Below, in pieces: positions 1 through 12,206 of a DNA stretch of 64,000 nucleotides (its first letter is position 1; every line of letters begins with the position of its first letter). The notes beneath the pieces were generated by a model. The model was not told the DNA's origin and made no database searches. It saw only the letters and a list, made by a program, of their open reading frames with translations. Source of the DNA: Breviolum minutum Mf 1.05b.01. Its lineage: Eukaryota; Sar; Dinophyceae; Suessiales; Symbiodiniaceae. Both the position numbers and the translations under genes were made by a program. The stretch lies in the NCBI GenBank assembly GCA_000507305.1, contig DF239322.1, forward strand, positions 62,001 through 126,000, given 5' to 3'.

Positions 1-380
1 AAGTACAAAAGTAAGCCATTGGTTTGCTTAAACTTGTGCATCAAGTGATATTATGTACTGCAGGTGGATAACCTTTCAGATTGTACGAACATGTATGATC
101 ATGTATGAGCATAGTTGCACCTAGCCTTGAATACAATTCAGGATCCCGCAATTCATTCTCTTTGCGTCTTTGAAGATGCTGGATCAAGGTGGTTGCAACG
201 TGACTGTACTTGAACGATCTTGAACGTCAAATTGCATATTTTTGCTCTGACCCTTGAGAAGACGAGCATGTTTGTAATGTCCTTCGTATTGCTTGTTTTG
301 GTCATATTGAAGAGGTAGCATTGCCAAACCTTCCCAATGCAGCAATAAAGTATATATATATACTGTAATCGTCAAGCTGG
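1..380. other. no gene seen
   Basis: Mixed-composition sequence with a short TA dinucleotide run near 350-362. No open frame with splice signals or coding character was found on either strand. Confidence 0.4.
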
Positions 381-566
381 CTAAGCAACTGGAGTAATTA
401 ATGGATGGGGTTCACGGGATTCGTTTCTTTGATCTTTTGGCGCGCCGAGTAGAGTAGCAATGAAGGCTCCGAATTCGGTCAGGCCCCTGCGCTTCTGATG
501 GTGGCGGAAAGCCGGAGGAACTATATCAAGAGCAAGCATTGTGCTATGTGCTTTGAACACAAGCAC
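381..566 (-). CDS. possible terminal exon, unknown protein
   Basis: Minus-strand frame that ends at a TAG and reads as ordinary protein sequence (the core contains AFRHHQKRRGLTEFGAF). It is GC-richer than its flanks. No domain is recognised. It lies downstream, on the same strand, of the better supported exon at 1456-1682 and could belong to that gene, but the reading phases of the visible AG acceptors do not fit a direct join. The start is not defined. Confidence 0.28.
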   Translation of the reverse strand: MLVFKAHSTMLALDIVPPAFRHHQKRRGLTEFGAFIATLLGAPKDQRNESREPHPLITPVA

Positions 567-1455
567 GCATCACGCCGTGCAACGATTCAAAAGACAACAG
601 CTAGAGCATAGCATTCAGATATCTCAAGGAACATGCGCCAGCATGCCCGTTGATGAAACCCACCGATATGGAAGCGACATGAAACAATCCCGTGGAAGAT
701 GCCCGCTGGGCAATGACTCTGTGGGAACCTCCGCTCTTGTCCGGCTATTGCAGGCTTTGCCAAGAGACAGGCCGGGAGCTGAATGACAGGGTGAGGTACT
801 CCAGAAAAGCTCTTTGGGAGGCAGGATGCAGGTCATTGCCTTAAATCAATGGCAAAAAAACGGTTCAAACATTTGTTGTTGGGACTGATTCGGAATTATT
901 CTATTTTCCTTTTTCCACTGTGCAGTTTTTCTGATGCTTCCAAGCTTCTAGGACCTGTTTGCACGAAGGTTGGTATGGCAAATCCTTCGGCAAATCCAGG
1001 TGGGGAGCAAGATCCAAGGGCTTGCCGCACTTGTGTCTAGCCAGGACGGAGGGACGTCCATTTGTTTCGTACTACCCAGTAGCACTCATCAACAAAACCA
1101 ATGCGCTGTGTTTCCTATCCCATTTCTTTTGGTGATTTGCCAACAGATCTGGCTGTGGCCAGGCCTTCTGCTTCAGCACAGCACCGCCTGCAAGGTCGGT
1201 CAGGGTGGACAGGCTAGGGATTGCAAAGAAACATGAAGAGAATACGAAAGCTGATGTTGAAATGAAGATATTCCCGGTGTTTTGACTGTACATTCTCGAA
1301 TCTGTATACTTGTGTGGATTATAAATGTGTATATGTATGTCATGTTTACTGCTTAACCTCAATGTCTGCTTCAAGAATCTCGAGAGAGGAGCTAATACCC
1401 AAATGGATCGAAGTGGAACTCCTGGGTTTCGTCACGCAAGTTGAATTGAACCAAC
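567..1455. other. probable intron or intergenic sequence
   Basis: Between the two minus-strand exon candidates. A 70-codon open frame (minus 624-836) and a 100-codon one (minus 1072-1374) exist, but neither has clear splice sites or recognisable motifs, so neither is called. Confidence 0.3.
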
Positions 1456-1682
1456 CTGAGGTAGAAAGTCACTGCGCTCGGCAACGGCAGCTGCAACGTT
1501 GTCTGCCATGGCATAGAATGCCCTGCCACGGGGGCGCGAAGGGAGACGGCCATCAGCGCAGGTGGTCTTGAATAGGCTTGGCTGCGGACCTGGAACGGTG
1601 TGAGCTGATGCGTTCTGCTCAAAGTCATTCTCCTCAATTCGACGTCCAACTCGCACCTGCTTGATTGCTATTGCGGCATGCT
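1456..1682 (-). CDS. internal exon of an unidentified minus-strand gene
   Basis: On the minus strand a TGCAG acceptor (AG at plus 1683-1684) is followed by 2 nt and 75 uninterrupted codons, ending at a CAG|GTTGGT donor at plus 1456/1455. The sequence is compositionally coding, with alanine- and charge-rich stretches such as FYAMADNVAAAVAERSDF. No family is recognised. The good acceptor, donor and codon character make this the best exon on the minus strand. The first exon and start codon were not found. Confidence 0.5.
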
Positions 1683-3651
1683 CTGCATTCATCAAGGTTT
1701 GGAATTATTCACATCTAAAACATCCGAGTACATCCTAATACTGGATAGAGCTTTTATCTCAAGCTGTTGCTTATATGTACTGTATATGAGGGTTCAGATA
1801 GCCCCGAGAAGCTCATGGATATGTACGTAACATGTATATATGTATATATACATATATTATATACGTTATATAATACACACACGTATATATATATATTTAT
1901 AGATAGGCATGAATTATATAGATATTATAGCTGTATAAAAATCTACTGTAATATAAAGAGCTGTGAGCAAGTGCTACTGTCAGTCAGCATGCCTTTACCA
2001 ACTCATAAAAGCCGGCACTTGGTGGGGAAGAACATGTATGCATAAAGTAGAAAGACCCTGCCGTTGCAAGAGGCTGCTAGAGATGTTATACAGTCAAGCA
2101 ATGTGTCGATCCTTGCAGCTTAGTGCACTTTGCAAGGCAACTGGCCTCTTCCTCTGCTCAAGGCATCCTTGAGCTTTTTTTCAGGAGCACCAGTGGTCGG
2201 TGAATTGCCTTCAAGTCAGTAGACTCTTTTCTCATTGAGACAACAGGTACTGCGAATTTAGTCAGTTTGGGGGGGACGTATGATCAGGAGACAGACGGAG
2301 TTCAATGAAGTGAACTTGGCCACTGCTATTTTTCGTCTTGCTTCCCAAGGTGCGGGGGTTGTGTTTGCCAGAGGATGGATGCAGATTTAAAAGATTGGCA
2401 CGCATGGGGAAGCGAACCAAATGTATGACCACTTCTCCAGTTTCATTCGCTAAGTTTGTCAGTGGCACTTGGGTCTCCTCACTGCATGGATTATGGGTGC
2501 TTCAATTTAACATCCACAGGTGATGGGACACGAGAGAACTTTGAGATGTATAGGCTGTACCAATTCCATCCAACTCCTCTGCAGACCTAACACTTTGCCT
2601 GGAAACAGCTGTGCAGGCTGGACATTTAGATCGCGCGACGTTTGGGGCTCAGCCGATATATAGTAGCCGTCGTAGCCTCATGAAATATGCACGCACTAAG
2701 TTGTGAGGAATCCAATCGTGTTCTGATTCTTTTTGTGCAGTGGAAGCAGTTCAATCTGAGGTTAAACCGAGGTTGAAATGTGCTCTATTTGAGATATGCA
2801 GATAGCAACTTAGCAATGCCTAAATCCATGAAGATACCGAAGGCTTGGAACGAGTTCATATGTGCATTCAGATGCCCTAGGTGTCAGGAGGCCTCATGGA
2901 AAAGCGGAGTTAGAAAAGTAATGCCACACATCGAGTGATCGAGGCCACTGGCATTGCGGTGCAGCTACTTCAGCATATTTGCATGGGTCCCAAGGGCAGT
3001 CTTGTTGCTTTAGTCCATTATCAGTTCGAGATGAAAATAGAAGCTCGAGATGGCTGCATAAAGTCACATTTGGATGGACTTAAAAAGAGGTCTTGAAATA
3101 ATGGCAAGGTGAGGAGAGAATGAAACATCACTCTTTGCCAAACAGTCGTAGGTGAAAGAGTGGATAATTTTGGAGCTGGGACCTCGGATGTGCAACCAAC
3201 ATGCGGCACTTGATGCTAAGTGAAGATATGTGAACATATTCTGCATGAGGTGTCCGTGACAATTTTTGAGGAATGGCTTTGTGCTTGCAAAAGTCAGCTT
3301 ACAGATGGACACCCATCCATAGGACAGTTGACATCCACGTTGCGTCCTACCAACCCAGGCGCAGGGGATTGCAAATACAGCCTGGCCCTGAATCAGGGCT
3401 GATTTTGAACCAATGTCGCAGGAATATGAACGGGAGACAATGCGCACTTGAATCATCCAGCCATATCCAGTGGATTAACGCACATAGACTCAGAAGTCAG
3501 ACAGACGTCACCATCACCATAGCAACAAGGACTATCATTGTTTTGTCTTGATACATATGTTTGTACACCTCTTCAGGCACACGCACACATACACAACAAA
3601 CGCACGCAAAAAAAGCGAAACATGTATTCTCGGAAGTACATATATCAAGAT
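1683..3651. other. non-coding, TA-rich microsatellite tract
   Basis: Contains a TA/CA-rich microsatellite at about 1838-1900. An open frame of 130 codons on the minus strand (3064-3456) lacks recognisable motifs and splice signals. No supported gene. Confidence 0.35.
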
Positions 3652-4663
3652 AAATATCACCATATAAACCCGAGGAGATCCTAGGAGTATCAACAAGCAA
3701 TAGAACAGCCTTGCGAAAAACAGATCCACAGCAAACAACAAAAACCCGTAGAAGAAGGACGGACATGAAGCAACATCAGTAAAAACGGATACACCCCTTG
3801 AATACAGTCCATAGAACACATCAAACAACAAACACCTCAGAAGACAAGACATGAAACAACAAAGCAGTACAAAAACAGATAAACACCCTAAAATAACTCC
3901 ATGAACCAACAGATGATACAACAAAACCATCACAGACTACAATGCCCAAAGCAAAAAGAGTATCAACAATCAGGGAGAAACAACAATAAGTGGATCAGAG
4001 GGGCGCTCCCTTTATTGATAAGATAAGATGTAATATCTACTTGATACATTATTTACTCATCAATTTCTCCAATCATAGTCCGCTTTTCTTTGAATCACAG
4101 TCCGCTTTTCTTTCAATCATAGTCCGCTTTTCACTCACTCATAGCCCGCTTTTCATTCAAACGCAGCCCATTTTTAAATCAAACATAGCCCGCTTTTAAT
4201 CAAACATAGCCCACTTTTTGAATCAAACATAGCCCGCTTTTAAATCAAACACAGCCTGCTTTTAAATCACAGCCAGCTTTTAGATTTAAATCTAACATAG
4301 TCCGCTTTTCATTCAATCATAGCCCGCTTTTCATTCAATCAAAGTCCACTTTGGATTTAAAGTAGCATCCCTTGCCTTTTAAGGTCAGTAAAGCACATGC
4401 CCTGTGCAACCAAAACACGAGCCAAGTAAGTTCTCACTGAAACAATACATGATATTCCATTGTTTTGCTGTATCATTTGTTGGTTCATGGTGTTATTTTG
4501 GGGTGTTTATCTGTTTTTGTACTGCTTTGTTGTTTCATGTCTTGTCTTCTGAGGTGTTTGTTGTTTGATGTGTTCTATGGACTGTATTCAAGGGGTGTAT
4601 CTGTTTTTAGCGATGTTGTTTTATTGTTTGTTGATACTCCTAGGGTTTTGTATGGTGATTTAT
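3652..4663. mobile_element. foldback (inverted-repeat) element
   Basis: Two long arms, about 3652-3933 and 4462-4663, are inverted copies of each other. The plus-strand translation of the right arm and the minus-strand translation of the left arm share long identical stretches (for example YHLLVHGVILGCLSVFVLLC). Within the arms the identity is high, with only scattered changes over roughly 150 bp. The left arm carries an extra segment of roughly 70 bp that the right arm lacks. The centre is a tandem array (4064-4345). Long inverted arms around a tandem-repeat core and no transposase is the classical foldback or non-autonomous transposon layout. The protein-like frames in the arms are by-products of low complexity, not genes. 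A target-site duplication was not identified with confidence. Confidence 0.7.
4064..4345. repeat. tandem array of ~20-24 bp units
   Basis: About a dozen degenerate copies of a unit resembling CATAGCCCGCTTTTAAATCA. The spacer after CTTTT varies between TTCAATCA-like and AAATCAAA-like. The array is the core of the foldback element. Confidence 0.75.
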
Positions 4664-5547
4664 GGCATGATGCATTGACTTCCTAGAATGCCACTATTTT
4701 CATGCCCACATCATTTTATGAAAAAGATAAAGATACATATATATATATATATGTGTACACATCTAAATAGATATGTACCAGTAAAGTGTCATTTTGCATC
4801 GAAATAAGTTTGTGCACTATATTTGTACATGTATATAGATATATACAGTATATTTTTCTTTTCCCATTTATTGGATATACATTTAAAAACCAATATGCGT
4901 ATGCTACTTTATTTTATACATCATATATTTCATATTGGAATCCGCACATGGACACGTCTCGGGGGATTTGCTGAAGGGCCATCTGTGTAAATGGCTCTTT
5001 GCCAAATTTTTGCTTCCAGACAGAGACGTCGGGGTACGTGCTCTTCAATCGCTGCAGGCGTGGAGCTTGACAAAGATTCGCGCTACGGATGAGCCGCTGT
5101 TGGTTTTGAGCCCAGTTCCGAACTCCACTCCAGCCATTGAGGGTTGAAGTGTTGAGGCTAGAGAGGGGGACACCTCACAAAGTCAGACAATTGCATCATT
5201 AAGACGGTACTTGCTTCAGTATTTAGACTCCTGCGCCTTTTGTCCATCCTCTGTTTTGCAGAACACATTGGCAGTCGCATGTGTTCACCAACGATTCCAT
5301 TCACAAGAAGCGTCAAAAGCTCTATCTCCTGCTTTCCATTTCTACTTGGTTCTTCCATCAATGCGATTTGCAGGTTGCGATCAGTAGAGCTGTGCAAAGG
5401 TCATCCCAGCTCAGCCCACAAGGTGCCTGGTGCACATGTGGTCCATTGGCAGTCCCGCCTTAATTTGAAGTCCATCAAACACCAGATTGCAAATTTGCAT
5501 CATCCCTTGCCACTGAGATGATCCAAGGTGGTTCTTTTCACCCCTAC
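4664..5547. other. no supported gene
   Basis: TA-rich at 4735-4930, including a short TA run at 4738-4752, then mixed sequence. Open frames of 60-93 codons overlap each other on both strands without splice signals or motifs. Confidence 0.35.
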
Positions 5548-5615
5548 AGTCATCGTCATCGTCATCGTCATCGTCGTCATCGTCGTCATCGTCAGCGTCA
5601 TCATCGTCATCATCG

Positions 5616-5710
<95 letters not shown>

Positions 5711-5712
5711 TT
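5548..5712. repeat. CAT/CGT trinucleotide microsatellite
   Basis: About 55 triplets: a degenerate first half alternating CAT, CGT and CAG, then a nearly pure CAT run with one CAC interruption. It creates artefactual poly-His, poly-Ile and poly-Met frames on both strands. Confidence 0.9.
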
Positions 5713-6988
5713 GATGTTTCTTGGGGGGGTCATTGAAATTGTCCCGCTCGCAGTCACCAGCTGGTACCTTAAAAATATGAAGTATACGCGAATCTGTAGG
5801 AAATTCCCTTTTCCGTGCAAATTCATATTGACTGCACTCAATTCCTCTAAGAAGATTTGATTTTCAATTCCTTGGTGTGGAAGGGGGTTTGTCAACCAGA
5901 AACTAGCAAGATCTACAAAATGATAGTGCAACTTCACGCAACAAGTGTAGCTTTCGAATGTCCATCCTGGTTGTAAACATCCCTGGAGCAACCTGTGCGG
6001 ATGAAGGCCTGTCCAACATTGCCTGGTGGCCTGCCACGCCCATGTCTCAGTGAAGCCCTGGTGTTTCTGAAGTTCGGTAGAAACGTGCTCAGCGGAGATG
6101 GACTTGATTCAGCACTTCAGCGCCGCTGTTACTTTAACAGCACCAAAACAAAAGGTAGTTCAGATGGCAGAGCTTTCATGTTGTCATTCAGCAAGGCCCG
6201 TGTAACAGGTCACAGCGTCTCCCCACCACTACATTTCCTCAGCTGCTTCTTCAAATAAATGTGCCTTGTGCCTGCTGTCCTGCTGAGGCTTCAATGTTTG
6301 GGTACAGCAGTTGGTATTGCTCCGAGTTAGTTCTGTTGTGAGAGTGATCTACCCAATCAATCCATTTTGGCCTCCACCCGATCGTCTTCAAATTTGAGGT
6401 GAACAACTTGCAGATGCTGCGATGAAAAGCCTTTGAGAGTTCAATGCGCAAGGGTGTTTTGGTCGGCAAACGGGTGGAATTCTTGTTTCCAATCCACTGC
6501 ATGGCACAGGCAAAGGGCACAGGCATATTGCAGTTCTTGCACTATCTATTGCTGTATCTCATGACTACCTCTCATCTCTGTACCCATGTTACGAACACCA
6601 GCAAAATGTTGGGCTCACACACTAAACAAACGGCAGAGTTGAGTACATTCATGTTACCGGAGGTCACTGACACCCATTCCAGCTCATTCTCTCCCCTATT
6701 TATATCTGTTTATATTCCTTTCTATCTCTCTAGCTGTCCATCTGCCCACCATTTACCTATTTACCTACCTATCTATGTATCTTCCCATCCATCTAGTTTT
6801 ATGTCTGTTTGCCTGTCTCCATGTGCGTCTTTCTACCAATTTTCTTTGCCTGGATCATGTGAATCTCCTGGCTAGATGGGCACACAGACGAGAGCCACCC
6901 TTCCACATGCGACATTTTTCACCCTGAAAGGAATTAAACTTTCTCACGAATCTCTCACCGAATACGTCATCCTGTAATTTGACCACCG
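5713..6988. other. no supported gene
   Basis: Contains a TATC/TCTA-type imperfect simple repeat around 6690-6800, which explains the 143-codon plus frame at 6444-6875. Nothing else was recognised. Confidence 0.35.
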
Positions 6989-7366
6989 CTAACAGAAGTT
7001 GCAGAGCAGCCGGCAGCTGCATTTTTTATCTTGCCTGAACCGTCGGGCAGTACTTTTCAGCTGGGCAACGCTCAGCTCTCCGGAGTAGCGTCCTGCAAAA
7101 GAATATCCCGTACTAAAAAACCTGGCATTTGCGTGATCCCTGAGACCCAGATCCATGTTGTAGCTTGTAGTTGGATGTTTTCCTTGCACCCTCAAAATGT
7201 TTGAATGTTGTGCTTGTAGATCGTTGTGCCACATTCCTTTGTAACCGATGTTTGGGCTAAGGTTGGCCAACCTGGCATAGGCAGCGGGAGAAGCTTGTGT
7301 TTTGGGGCAAAAAGGTGCGCAAGTTGAAGATACCAGCAGCTTGTTTACGGCAAGAACCTTCCACAC
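6989..7366 (-). CDS. hypothetical protein or exon, unknown function
   Basis: A 125-codon minus-strand frame ending at TAG, with balanced composition (for example NIGYKGMWHNDLQAQ and YSGELSVAQLKSTARRF). A GGTTAG acceptor stands just upstream of its coding-like start (GTG TGG AAG). There is no ATG at the beginning, so if it is real it is a spliced terminal exon. No domain, signal peptide or membrane segment was recognised. Same strand as the other early exons of the window. Confidence 0.35.
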   Translation of the reverse strand: MWKVLAVNKLLVSSTCAPFCPKTQASPAAYARLANLSPNIGYKGMWHNDLQAQHSNILRVQGKHPTTSYNMDLGLRDHANARFFSTGYSFAGRYSGELSVAQLKSTARRFRQDKKCSCRLLCNFC

Positions 7367-8646
7367 TCTAACCTTTGTAGCCTTAATGTCTCCACTTGTG
7401 GCGGAGTCTTTGCAGACTGTTCATTTCTTATTCCGCTCTTGATGTCCAAATTTAACAAACCAACCAAGCAGATCGAAACATCCCGCGAATGAAGTGATCC
7501 AACAAGTGATTCCAATCATTGATTTGTCGGGATCCAAACGCATTTTGATGTCCAGGGACCTGCCAAGACTCGCGGGGAATCCTGAGCTTGACCAATTGAA
7601 TGTTCAAGCCAACAGAGGTTTCCAAGACCACCCAATCACCCAAGGGATGACCGTACCGTAGGAGTCATCAATTAGTTCTCCCAGTTGCAGTGGTCCCAGG
7701 CTATGAAGACAAGCGTCTCTACATTGGTATTGGGCAAGCGCTTCTCAGCCCAATGAAGGCGCAAAGTTGACCCTTGGGACGTTGTGGTGATGGAATCTTG
7801 GGGCCCTTTTTGGAGGCACGAAAAATTTTGGATGTTGTGGTAAAAGGCAACATTTATCATTTAATCAAGATTATGGCGAAGTTCTGTACTGATAGTACTG
7901 GCATTTTTGTAGTGGATGGAACGTGCTTGGCCTGGCGAAATCTTTTGTTCAGAAAAAGGGTGCTGTGGTCGAGCGCCTTCACAAACCCCAACAGCGGACC
8001 CACTGCAAGAATTTGCCCAAGATAGCTACAGTGTCTTTTGTGTGAATCTCGCCCCTCCTAGATTTTCAAAGTTCCAGTTTGTGGTGATTTCGTTGTGGGT
8101 TGTGGGTTGGCCAATTTCATTGCGGACAGAGGGCCCCTCAGAATTTGTAGGCTGATCATCCCAACTAGCCCTGTTCTGTGGGGCAATGAGTCATGTGTGC
8201 AAGAGGCCGCTCCATCAGATGTGGCACCCTGAGACGGGGCATTTTTGTATATTTTTGTTATGTCAGTGGGCAGGTGAGTTAGTTGAAAGCAGTGAGCACC
8301 GCACAGACCATCCTAAATGCCCTCAGAGAATCTCAAAGATCCATGTGAGAAGATTCAAATTTCGTTTTTTTTCTCCTCCTGAGCCACCAAGGTGGTGGGC
8401 CTTGTCTGGTCGTTTGCTAAGTTGCGCATCCGGGATGATGTCAGGCCCTGAGGGTAGTTAGGTGATGTTTTTTGCATCAGTAGTTTTTTTTGGGGGACTC
8501 TCACCCCATGTGCCTTCCTTTCTCAAAGCACCGAAGCAGGGAAGAGTCCAGAAGTTTTTGGGGTTGATGGGTGGCTTAACGCCCATCATGCAATCATGTT
8601 TGATACTGGGTGGTCACTGAGTTGCTCGCAATCTTGTGATTTCAAA
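7367..8646. other. no supported gene
   Basis: Open frames of 60-91 codons occur on both strands, without splice consensus or motifs. Confidence 0.3.
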
Positions 8647-8769
8647 ATGGGAAGATTGTTTTACTCTTCAATGGTGTCCACCACCATCTGGACCTTTTTC
8701 GAGGCCACCCTGCAGGCGGTTGCCGAGATCTCAACAGCGGTCAACTCAGCACTCAGCATTTCCTTTTGA
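8647..8769 (+). CDS. possible short exon, unknown
   Basis: An ATG-initiated 40-codon frame whose second half is strongly coding in character (FFEATLQAVAEISTAVNSAL). A possible CAG|GC donor lies inside it. It is too short for identification and may be chance. Confidence 0.22.
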   Translation: MGRLFYSSMVSTTIWTFFEATLQAVAEISTAVNSALSISF

Positions 8770-11087
8770 CTTCCAGCGATGTGTCCGAGCATGGTGAGTC
8801 TGCCAGTGGCCCGAGGCAATGATCAGCGGATTCCGGGCACCGGATTTGGCTAGAATGTTGTGGGCACCTGCCTCATTGTGCCTGGGCCGAAAAATCTACA
8901 TCAACCCACAAGCCTGCATCACAAGCGGATTGCTAGAGTTGGTCGCATTCCAAAACTGTAGAAAAGATACAAAACTTTCATGGAATCTCATGACTGATAG
9001 TACCACTACCACAATCGTGACGCCCATTCGCCAGCAAGGATTTGCGTGAGGCGCTCGTTTCTGGACGCAGCAGGGGAGGTTTCACCAAAGGTTGCAGCCA
9101 GAAGCTCAGAACCCAGGGTGAAACACAAGATTTCACACAACTCTCCTTCATCAGTACGCATGTATTCCGACTCCTAGGCCCCAGGCAAATACAGATATAC
9201 TGTATGATATATCTACCATATTAGAAGTACAAGTACTTTATAAGTAGTAAGCATAAGTAAGTACGAAGTGTAAGCATATATACAGCTAGAACCTTGAATG
9301 CATAATAACACGAATAATTTTGTGTGAGATGTCTATACTGCTCAATGCCGGTGCTCTGTTCCCAAAGTTCCCCATCTTTCAATATTTTTCACAGGCCCTT
9401 CAAGCCTGTTTTAAGAGGGACTTAGTGGCAAAGAGGGCAAAGGTTCTCAGTTCTCAGAACGGCTGCAAAATAGCAGGAAAGACCCGACATGATTACCCTA
9501 ACCCAGGTCCAATCCAAGTCATTGGATGTGGCAAACATGCTGTGGGCATGCGCTCGCTTTGATGCACCTCGGACACACAGCTTGGAGTTAACATGACATG
9601 AACAGTCAGACCGGAGGAGCTCATCCAATGCAAAGGTAAATTCACTGGACTAGGCAAGTCCCCTTCCTGATGCATGACACAGGTTCCCAGTGCCATTTCA
9701 AACATGCACAAGTTTAGCCCACGCTTTTCACATTTTGATCCATAATTTTGCTCTTGGTGCTGTCACGGTTGGGGATGCCAAGATGCGTGGAGATGTGTTG
9801 GTTGATACCCTTGTGGATCAAGCCCTGGGCCTTAGATTCACAGGATTCCGCAGGGCCAAAATTTTGAAAACAATGGGCGATTGAAGACTCTGAATTTCTG
9901 GGTGGAATAACGAAACTTTCCCCGATGGCCAATTTTCAAGAAATGGCTGATTTGATTTACTGTATTGATCTGTATTGATTTTATTTGATTTGCACGATTG
10001 CAACCGTGTTTCATGGGGGATCCTGTCCCAACGGGAAGAAGTGCGCGTGGTGCGGGGAACGTTGGGACGGCCACAGATGTCAGGGCTTTCACATGCCCGA
10101 CCTCACCTCAATCGCCCTTACTGGAGATGAGGCGACCATGAGAGTGAGCGAGTTTCCGCCACAGGAGCCCGAGCACTTGGCGCATGCGGGGGCGTGGAAT
10201 TGCTAGCGAATCATATCAGAGAATTCTTCAGTCACAGTCCCCTAAATCCATCAACTTTTGTATTGCCAGCAAGGGGCCCTGCAATTCAAGACAACCCCTG
10301 TGTGGTGCGTTTCAACACTGACCATAACAAATTCAGCAATCTCAAACAACCTGTGACAAGAAGGAGGATTCTTAGTGAATTTGATGGTTTGATGATGTTT
10401 TATGAAATATAAGTATGCGTGAAATTGAAATGGAAAGTAAGGATTTGAATTCGATGGACCCGCCCTGAGGCTTGCCAACGTTGTTCAAGGCTTGGCGACC
10501 TTGGAATGCTTGAGCCAGCCTATGGCAGGCATGGAAATGCAAAATTGAGGATGAGTACTGGGGCTGAAGAAGGTGTGTCCCATTTACATTCGTAAGGCGA
10601 TTGCTAACGCTTTTGCAGTCGGACCAACTACAATAGTACCCACAGCGAAGACTCCCGTCAAATCGCTCATCTTGCTTCTGCATATGGATGGGGTATTGGT
10701 CCTTTCATTCCAACCTACATTGCGCACACATGTCCATCCTCGACACAAAGAGGCAAGCTTTGACTGCTATACCGAGATTGAGATTGTTATATAATAATTA
10801 ATAATATATAATATAATTAAATATACAGTAATTAAGATCTTTTGCTATGATTATTGATTATTGGATTGCTGTATGAGCTAAGCTTTGACATACTTTTTGC
10901 GGGTGAGGCGGCATATAGACTTCAAAACCTTCGGACTCCAGTATTGGCTCACTTGCTACATGCCTCGCTCCACTTTCAACAGAGAGTTTGTTTCGCGAGA
11001 TGACTTTTTCTGTCCATTGTTGATGTCAGATAGGGTGCGTGTGATATAGATATACATTTGCTGAGGCATTTGCATATCCATCAATCC
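8770..11087. other. no supported gene; AT-rich patches
   Basis: Contains AT-rich stretches at 9190-9320 and 10790-10870, the latter a run of AATAATTAATATATAAT-like sequence. Overlapping open frames of up to 103 codons lack splice signals. Confidence 0.35.
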
Positions 11088-11122
11088 GCCTCTCTCTCTC
11101 TCTCTCTCTCTTCCTATCTCAC

Positions 11123-11169
<47 letters not shown>
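11088..11169. repeat. TC dinucleotide run followed by ATC trinucleotide run
   Basis: (CT)n at about 11088-11112, then about 14 ATC/TCA triplets at 11125-11169. It explains the poly-Ile frame here. Confidence 0.85.
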
Positions 11170-11170
<1 letters not shown>

Positions 11171-12136
11171 GTTATTTTTCTTCGTCATCAATCGTCAACT
11201 TTTTCTTCATTTTCCTCTTCTTGGTTCTTTTCCTCTTCTCCTCGATCTTCTCAGATGCAGACACTGCGCACCACATAGCAGGAAAATCCGCAATGCACCT
11301 TGCGGCTGATGACTTGAAGACCCAAGATGTGGCCAACAGCTTGTGAGGTGGGCCGAAGTGCTGTGGTAATTGCGGGTGAGTTTGATGCCTGTTATTCGCC
11401 AAGCCATGCCAAGCCCTTGCAACTGTGCCCACGGTTTTCCCAGATCTTGTTTTATGCTTTTAGCCTTTGCAATGTTTGGTTGGGCAGTTCGTCAGACCGT
11501 AAGATGTCGGCTTTGCTTTTGTGAACAAGTTCTTGGGAACCTTTGATGTCTTTGGCAGTCCTTTGTGCAAGTGTTTGACGTGTAAAGCCTTTAGGCAAAA
11601 TCCGAAGAAAACGATCTTTGGCACATATGAATCTGAACATGTTCTTGGCACATGTTTGGCCTTTGCCCAGGTCTTGGAACAGCAGGCTGGGGATGTCATG
11701 TGTGTTCCATCGCCCGTCGTACTGGTGCTTCTTCATCCTTTTTGATTCGGAGCAGCTATGGGATGTGTACAGTTTTCATGGATGGTAGGGTGGCTGGTCT
11801 TCCGAAATTATATTTGCAAGCTGAAGTGACAGCATTTGGCGTCATTGTGCTGCTAGTTCACCGCGGTGCGCCCTTCACTGGTGAAAGCACCGCAGAAAAC
11901 TCAGCTGTGTGGACAGGAGCCAGGCAGAAAATTGAGTCTCCATGTATCGATTGTAAGTAGTTTAAGATTGTCACACAATTTTGTTTGGAAACAACTCTGT
12001 CAAAGTAGGTTCCTTCCCTTTCATTTCCAGATAACGAATTACATGCTTGCCCAACACCAGATAGGGTCCACGGCGCCAAAGCCAGCCAGCTAGGCATCAA
12101 AACTTTGCCATCGTAGCTCACAGTCCTGGTTTCAGG
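11170..12136. other. sequence upstream of the bestrophin gene
   Basis: Pyrimidine-rich after the microsatellite, then mixed. A 74-codon plus frame at 11521-11745 has no recognisable content. No promoter motif can be called; dinoflagellate promoters lack a reliable consensus. Confidence 0.3.
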
Positions 12137-12149
12137 ATTTTGGCTCAAG
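12137..12149 (+). other. relic of dinoflagellate spliced leader
   Basis: The 13-mer ATTTTGGCTCAAG equals the 3' end of the conserved 22-nt dinoflagellate spliced leader and is preceded by TTTCAGG. It sits 57 nt upstream of the bestrophin ATG and on the same strand, where trans-splicing would have placed the leader in mRNA. Genomic spliced-leader relics just upstream of genes are known in dinoflagellates and are taken as signs of mRNA re-integration. The first nine leader bases are not preserved here. Confidence 0.7.
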
Positions 12150-12206
12150 GAGTTCCAGTATTTTCGTCGTGGCCCGCGGCTTGCCACAACCTTGTCTGCC
12201 GACATC

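Noticed and set aside
3535..4686. Two similar hydrophobic ORFs on opposite strands that look like duplicated membrane proteins
   Set aside because: They are the inverted arms of the foldback element, translated; no start context, splice sites or family match.
5500..5991. 163- and 110-codon frames (poly-Met, poly-Ile, poly-His)
   Set aside because: They are translations of the CAT microsatellite in different frames on both strands.
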